Positions 60,337-64,000 of a DNA stretch of 64,000 nt are shown piece by piece. The position numbers and the translations under genes were made by a program. Numbering within the stretch: position 1 is the stretch's first letter; each line of letters opens with the position of its first letter. Source of the stretch: Burkholderia aenigmatica (lineage in GTDB: Bacteria; Pseudomonadota; Gammaproteobacteria; Burkholderiales; Burkholderiaceae); NCBI RefSeq assembly GCF_902499175.1, contig NZ_CABVQC010000009.1:109669-173668 (forward strand), written 5' to 3'. Under the pieces are notes generated by a model. The model saw only the letters and a program-made list of their open reading frames with translations. It searched no databases and was not told the origin of the DNA.

Positions 60337-62436
60337 ATGACGCACAATCATCCCGCCCCCCTGCTCGTCGAACTGCTGACCGAAGAGCTGCCGCCGAAGG
60401 CCCTCGCGCGCCTCGGCGACGCATTCGCCGAAGGTCTCGCGCAACGCCTCGCGGCACGCGACCTCGTCGAAGGCGAACTCGTGTTCGAACGCTACGCCAC
60501 GCCGCGCCGCCTCGCCGTCGTCGTGCAGAACGTGCGCGCCGTCGCCCCTGAAAAGCAGGTCCGCGAAAAGGTCCTGCCCGTGTCGGTCGCGCTCGACGCC
60601 GAAGGCAAGCCGACCGCCCCGCTCGCGAAGAAGCTCGCGGCGCTCGGCCACCCGAACCTGTCGATCGCCGATCTCGAGCGCGCCCAGGACGGTAAGGCCG
60701 AAGCGTTCTTCCTCAACTATTCGGCAGCCGGCGCGACGCTCGCCGACGGCCTGCAGGCCGCGCTCGACGAAACGCTCGAGAAGCTGCCGATCCCGAAGGT
60801 GATGACCTACCAGCGCCCGGACGGCTCCGACGTGAAGTTCGTGCGCCCGGTGCATCGCCTGACGGTGCTGCACGACGATCGCATCGTGCCCGTCACCGCA
60901 TTCGGCGTCGACGCCGGCGATACCACGCTCGGCCACCGCTTCCTGTCCGACGGCCTCGTCGCGATCCAGCATGCGCGCGCGTACGCCGACACGCTGCGCG
61001 ACAAGGGCCGCGTGATCGCGCACTTCGCCGATCGCCGCGAAACGATCCGCACGCAACTGAACGAGCACGCGAATGGCGACACCGTCGTGATGCCCGAGTC
61101 GCTGCTCGACGAAGTGACGTCGCTGGTCGAATGGCCGGTCGTCTACCCGTGCCGCTTCGAGGACGAATTCCTGCAGGTCCCGCAGGAATGCCTGATCCTC
61201 ACGATGCAGACGAACCAGAAGTATTTCGCGCTGACCGACGTCGCCGGCAAGCTGCGCTCGCGCTTCCTGATCGTGTCGAACATCGAGACGAAGACGCCGG
61301 GCGAGATCATCGAAGGCAACGAGCGCGTCGTGCGCCCGCGCCTCGCCGATGCGAAATTCTTCTTCGAGCAGGACAAGAAGAAGCCGCTCGCCGACCGCGT
61401 GCCGCAACTCGCGAACGTCGTGTATCACAACAAGCTCGGCTCGGCGCTCGCGCGCGTCGAGCGCCTCGAAGCGCTGGCCGGCGAGATCGCACCCGCGATC
61501 GGCGCCGACGCCACGCTCGCGAAGCGCGCCGCGCGTCTCGCGAAGGCCGACCTGCTGACCGACATGGTCGGCGAGTTCCCGGAGCTGCAGGGCACGATGG
61601 GCACGTACTACGCGCGCCACGACGGCGAAGCCGACGACGTCGCGCTCGCCTGCGCCGAGCACTACCAGCCGCGCTTCTCCGGCGACGCACTGCCGACCAC
61701 GCCCGTGTCGACCGCGGTCGCGCTGGCCGACAAGCTCGAGACGATCGTCGGCATCTGGGGCATCGGCCTCGCGCCGACCGGCGAGAAGGACCCGTTCGCG
61801 CTGCGCCGCCATGCGCTCGGCGTGCTGCGCCTGCTGCTCGAGAAGCAGCTGCCGCTCGACCTCATGTCGCTGCTGCGCACGGCCCACGCGCGCTTCGAAG
61901 GCGTGGCCGGGGTCGCCGAATCGACCGATGCGATCTTCGCGTTCTTCATGGATCGCCTGCGCGGCCTGCTGCGCGAGCGCGGCTATTCGGCCGGCGAAAT
62001 CGACGCGGTGCTGAGCCTGAACCCGACGCGCGTCGACGATCTCGTCGCGCGCCTCGACGCGGTGCGCGAATTCACGCGCCTCGCGGAAGCCGAAGCGCTC
62101 GCGGCCGCGAACAAGCGGATTTCGAACATCCTGAAGAAGTCGGAAGGCGGCGCGAACGGCACGGTGCAGCCGACGCTGCTCGTCGAGGCCGCCGAGAAGG
62201 CGCTGCACGAACAGCTCGCGGCCGTGACGCCGCACGTGCAGTCGCAGCTCGAGGCGCGTGCGTACACGGGCGCGCTGTCGGCGCTCGCCGCGCTGCGCGC
62301 ACCGGTCGACACGTTCTTCAACGACGTGATGGTCAACGCGGAAGATCCGGCGCTGCGCGCGAACCGCCTCGCGCTGCTGTCGGCGCTGCACCAGCAGATG
62401 AACTGCGTCGCCGACATCTCGAAGCTCGCCGCATAA
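60337..62436 (+). CDS. glyS: glycyl-tRNA synthetase beta subunit
   Basis: Beta subunit of 699 residues that binds tRNA-Gly. N-terminal [23 protein letters not shown], the HD-like core, and the C-terminal anticodon-binding domain ([20 protein letters not shown] and [20 protein letters not shown]) are clear. Co-transcribed with glyQ; gmhB follows by 10 bases. Confidence 0.98.
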   Translation: MTHNHPAPLLVELLTEELPPKALARLGDAFAEGLAQRLAARDLVEGELVFERYATPRRLAVVVQNVRAVAPEKQVREKVLPVSVALDAEGKPTAPLAKKLAALGHPNLSIADLERAQDGKAEAFFLNYSAAGATLADGLQAALDETLEKLPIPKVMTYQRPDGSDVKFVRPVHRLTVLHDDRIVPVTAFGVDAGDTTLGHRFLSDGLVAIQHARAYADTLRDKGRVIAHFADRRETIRTQLNEHANGDTVVMPESLLDEVTSLVEWPVVYPCRFEDEFLQVPQECLILTMQTNQKYFALTDVAGKLRSRFLIVSNIETKTPGEIIEGNERVVRPRLADAKFFFEQDKKKPLADRVPQLANVVYHNKLGSALARVERLEALAGEIAPAIGADATLAKRAARLAKADLLTDMVGEFPELQGTMGTYYARHDGEADDVALACAEHYQPRFSGDALPTTPVSTAVALADKLETIVGIWGIGLAPTGEKDPFALRRHALGVLRLLLEKQLPLDLMSLLRTAHARFEGVAGVAESTDAIFAFFMDRLRGLLRERGYSAGEIDAVLSLNPTRVDDLVARLDAVREFTRLAEAEALAAANKRISNILKKSEGGANGTVQPTLLVEAAEKALHEQLAAVTPHVQSQLEARAYTGALSALAALRAPVDTFFNDVMVNAEDPALRANRLALLSALHQQMNCVADISKLAA

Positions 62437-62446
62437 GGGCCGCACG

Positions 62447-63010
62447 ATGCCGATCAGCCCCAACCGAAAGCTCGTCGTCCTCGATCGGGACGGCGTGATC
62501 AACGTCGATTCGGATGCGTTCGTCAAGACGCCCGACGAATGGATCGCGCTGCCCGGCGCCCTCGAGGCGATCGCCCGGCTCAACCACGCGGGGTATCGCG
62601 TGGTCGTCGCGACCAACCAGTCCGGCATCGGTCGCGGGCTGTTCGACATGGCCACGCTCAACGCGATGCATCTGAAGATGCATCGTGCGGCGGCCGCGGT
62701 CGGCGCACGTATCGACGCGGTGTTCTTCTGCCCGCACACGGCCGAGGATCACTGCGACTGCCGCAAGCCGAAACCCGGCATGATGCAGATGATCGCCGAG
62801 CGCTTCGAGATCGATCCCGATCACACGCCGGTCGTCGGCGATTCGCTGCGCGACCTGCAGGCCGGTGTCGCGGTTGGCTTCCAGCCGCACCTCGTGCTCA
62901 CCGGCAAGGGCAAGAAGACGCTCGCCGCCGGCAACCTGCCGCCCGGCACGAAGGTTCACGACGACTTGCGCGCGTTCGCGCTCGATTTCCTTTCACACGA
63001 ACACGAGTGA
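62447..63010 (+). CDS. gmhB: D-glycero-beta-D-manno-heptose-1,7-bisphosphate 7-phosphatase
   Basis: HAD-type phosphatase of 187 residues in the ADP-heptose pathway for lipopolysaccharide inner core. Motif I VVLDRDGVIN (D13, D15), ATNQSGIGRGLF, the zinc loop CPHTAEDHCDCRKPKPGMM, and the GDSLRDLQAG motif IV match GmhB. It lies 10 bases after glyS, a conserved arrangement in Burkholderiales. Confidence 0.96.
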   Translation: MPISPNRKLVVLDRDGVINVDSDAFVKTPDEWIALPGALEAIARLNHAGYRVVVATNQSGIGRGLFDMATLNAMHLKMHRAAAAVGARIDAVFFCPHTAEDHCDCRKPKPGMMQMIAERFEIDPDHTPVVGDSLRDLQAGVAVGFQPHLVLTGKGKKTLAAGNLPPGTKVHDDLRAFALDFLSHEHE

Positions 63011-63053
63011 TGCAGCCGCCGCGCGCATCCTCCCTAACGCCAGACTTACGCCG

Positions 63054-63818
63054 ATGCGCTTCGTCCGCTCCCTGCTGCTGCTGATCTACTTCGTCCTGTA
63101 CACGGTGCCGTACGCCACCGCGTGCTTCATCGCCTTTCCGTTCATGCGCCCCGACGCGCGCTACTGGATGGCGGCCGGCTGGTGCAAGTCGACGCTGTGG
63201 GTCGTGCGCTGGCTGAACGGCATCCGCTACCGGATCGAAGGGTACGAGAACCTGCCCGACGGCCCGGCCGTGCTGCTGTCGAAGCACCAGTCCGCATGGG
63301 AGACGCTTGCGTTTCCGGCGCTGATGCCGCGGCCGCTCTGCTACGTGTTCAAGCGCGAGCTGCTGTACGTGCCGTTCTTCGGCTGGGCGCTCGGACTGCT
63401 GCACATGGTCAACATCAACCGCAAGGAAGGCAAGAACGCGTTCGTTTCGGTGATCCGCCAGGGCAAGAAGCGCCTGTCGGAAGGCGCGTGGATGATCATG
63501 TTTCCGGAAGGCACGCGCACGCCGGTCGGCAAGCAGGGCAAGTACAAGACGGGCGGCGCGCGCTTCGCGATCGAAACCGGCGCCCCCGTCGTGCCGATCG
63601 CGCACAACGCAGGCCGCGTGTGGCCGCGCAACTCGTTCACGAAATTCCCGGGCGTCGTCACCGTGTCGATCGGCAAGCCGATCCCCAGCGAGGGGCTGAC
63701 GCCCGATGCATTGAACTCGCAGGTCGAAGCATGGATCGAAGCGGAAATGCGCCGGATCGATCCGGATTCGTATCGCCAGGCGGACAATGCCGGCGCGCGC
63801 GATGCCGCGCGTGCCTGA
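63054..63818 (+). CDS. plsC: 1-acyl-sn-glycerol-3-phosphate acyltransferase
   Basis: Membrane-bound acyltransferase of 254 residues that makes phosphatidic acid from lysophosphatidic acid. One or two N-terminal membrane segments (LLLLIYFVLYTVPYATACFI) precede the catalytic motif H78-QSAW-E83, a HX4E form of the usual HX4D, then MFPEGTRTPVG and VPIAHNAGRVWP. Start set by the signal-anchor, 44 bases after gmhB. Confidence 0.94.
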   Translation: MRFVRSLLLLIYFVLYTVPYATACFIAFPFMRPDARYWMAAGWCKSTLWVVRWLNGIRYRIEGYENLPDGPAVLLSKHQSAWETLAFPALMPRPLCYVFKRELLYVPFFGWALGLLHMVNINRKEGKNAFVSVIRQGKKRLSEGAWMIMFPEGTRTPVGKQGKYKTGGARFAIETGAPVVPIAHNAGRVWPRNSFTKFPGVVTVSIGKPIPSEGLTPDALNSQVEAWIEAEMRRIDPDSYRQADNAGARDAARA

Positions 63819-63864
63819 CGCCCGCAGGTTGCAGCCGTTGCGTACGACAAAAAGAAGCGAACTG

Positions 63865-64000
63865 ATGAAACAGCGTCCGCGGCCACGGCCTGCCGTCGTG
63901 GCCCTCGATCATCGCCAGATGGACCTGCCGCTCTTCGACGGGCCGGCCGCCGCACCGTCGGCGCCCGCCACGCCGCCGGCGCCGCCCGCCGCGGCACCCG
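63865..64000 (+). CDS. 5' end of an unidentified gene, cut by the window
   Basis: Starts MKQRPRPRPAVVALDHRQMD and continues with a proline/alanine-rich stretch to the window edge (45 codons seen). In related genomes the gene after plsC is a DUF45/M48-type metallopeptidase, and the disordered start would fit, but nothing in the visible part proves it. Confidence 0.5.
   Translation, partial: MKQRPRPRPAVVALDHRQMDLPLFDGPAAAPSAPATPPAPPAAAP

Overview
The window is a GC-rich (about two-thirds G+C by eye) bacterial chromosome segment with tightly packed, mostly housekeeping genes. Gene content and order point to a Burkholderia chromosome 1, most likely the Burkholderia cepacia complex: recA-recX beside sucC, a miaB-phoH-ybeY-corC-lnt-glyQ-glyS-gmhB-plsC block, a TctD/TctE-like two-component system next to a metabolite:H+ symporter, and a glpR...glpD-glpK-glpF cluster. 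This assignment comes from recognising families and synteny, not from a database search.

Layout. 1-3.9 kb: sucC (cut by the left edge), a DUF2889 gene, recX and recA with a LexA (SOS) box. 4.0-8.2 kb: response regulator, sensor kinase and MHS transporter. 8.35 kb: elongator tRNA-Met with a clear promoter and terminator. 8.5-12.1 kb: a locus of two unrecognised envelope proteins directly behind the tRNA. 12.2-16.4 kb: LysR and GlxA-type regulators, an isonitrile-hydratase-like protein, a cupin, an orphan PAAR protein and a MAPEG protein. 16.8-19.9 kb: an unusually large GT51/transpeptidase protein. 20-22.8 kb: a GFA protein, a DUF1272 gene broken by a 14-nt insertion, a DgoR-like regulator without a normal start codon, and dgoD. 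22.9-26.3 kb: CopD and two c-type cytochromes. 26.4-31.2 kb: rhlE, a hypothetical protein, a ferritin-like protein and gamma-glutamyltransferase.

31.5-37.3 kb is the glycerol regulon: glpR, two small genes, then glpD-glpK-glpF behind an AT-rich region with TTCG repeats that looks like a GlpR operator. 37.5-44.5 kb is the most interesting part: a membrane di-iron oxygenase/desaturase with its own Rieske ferredoxin and reductase, divergent from a LacI-type regulator, which is followed by two TIM-barrel isomerases and an inositol-dehydrogenase-like enzyme. Near-identical 7-4-7 inverted repeats lie in both promoter regions, which suggests one LacI regulon joining an oxygenation step to polyol or sugar catabolism.

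44.7-49.8 kb: a HAD phosphatase, ribB behind an FMN riboswitch, an XRE-cupin regulator, and a divergent MFS/LysR pair. 50-63.9 kb: the conserved miaB-phoH-ybeY-(chaC)-corC-lnt block for tRNA modification, ribosome maturation and lipoprotein acylation; then a TPR protein on the other strand, glyQS, gmhB, plsC and the start of a gene cut by the right edge. No CRISPR array, insertion sequence, prophage or rRNA was seen.
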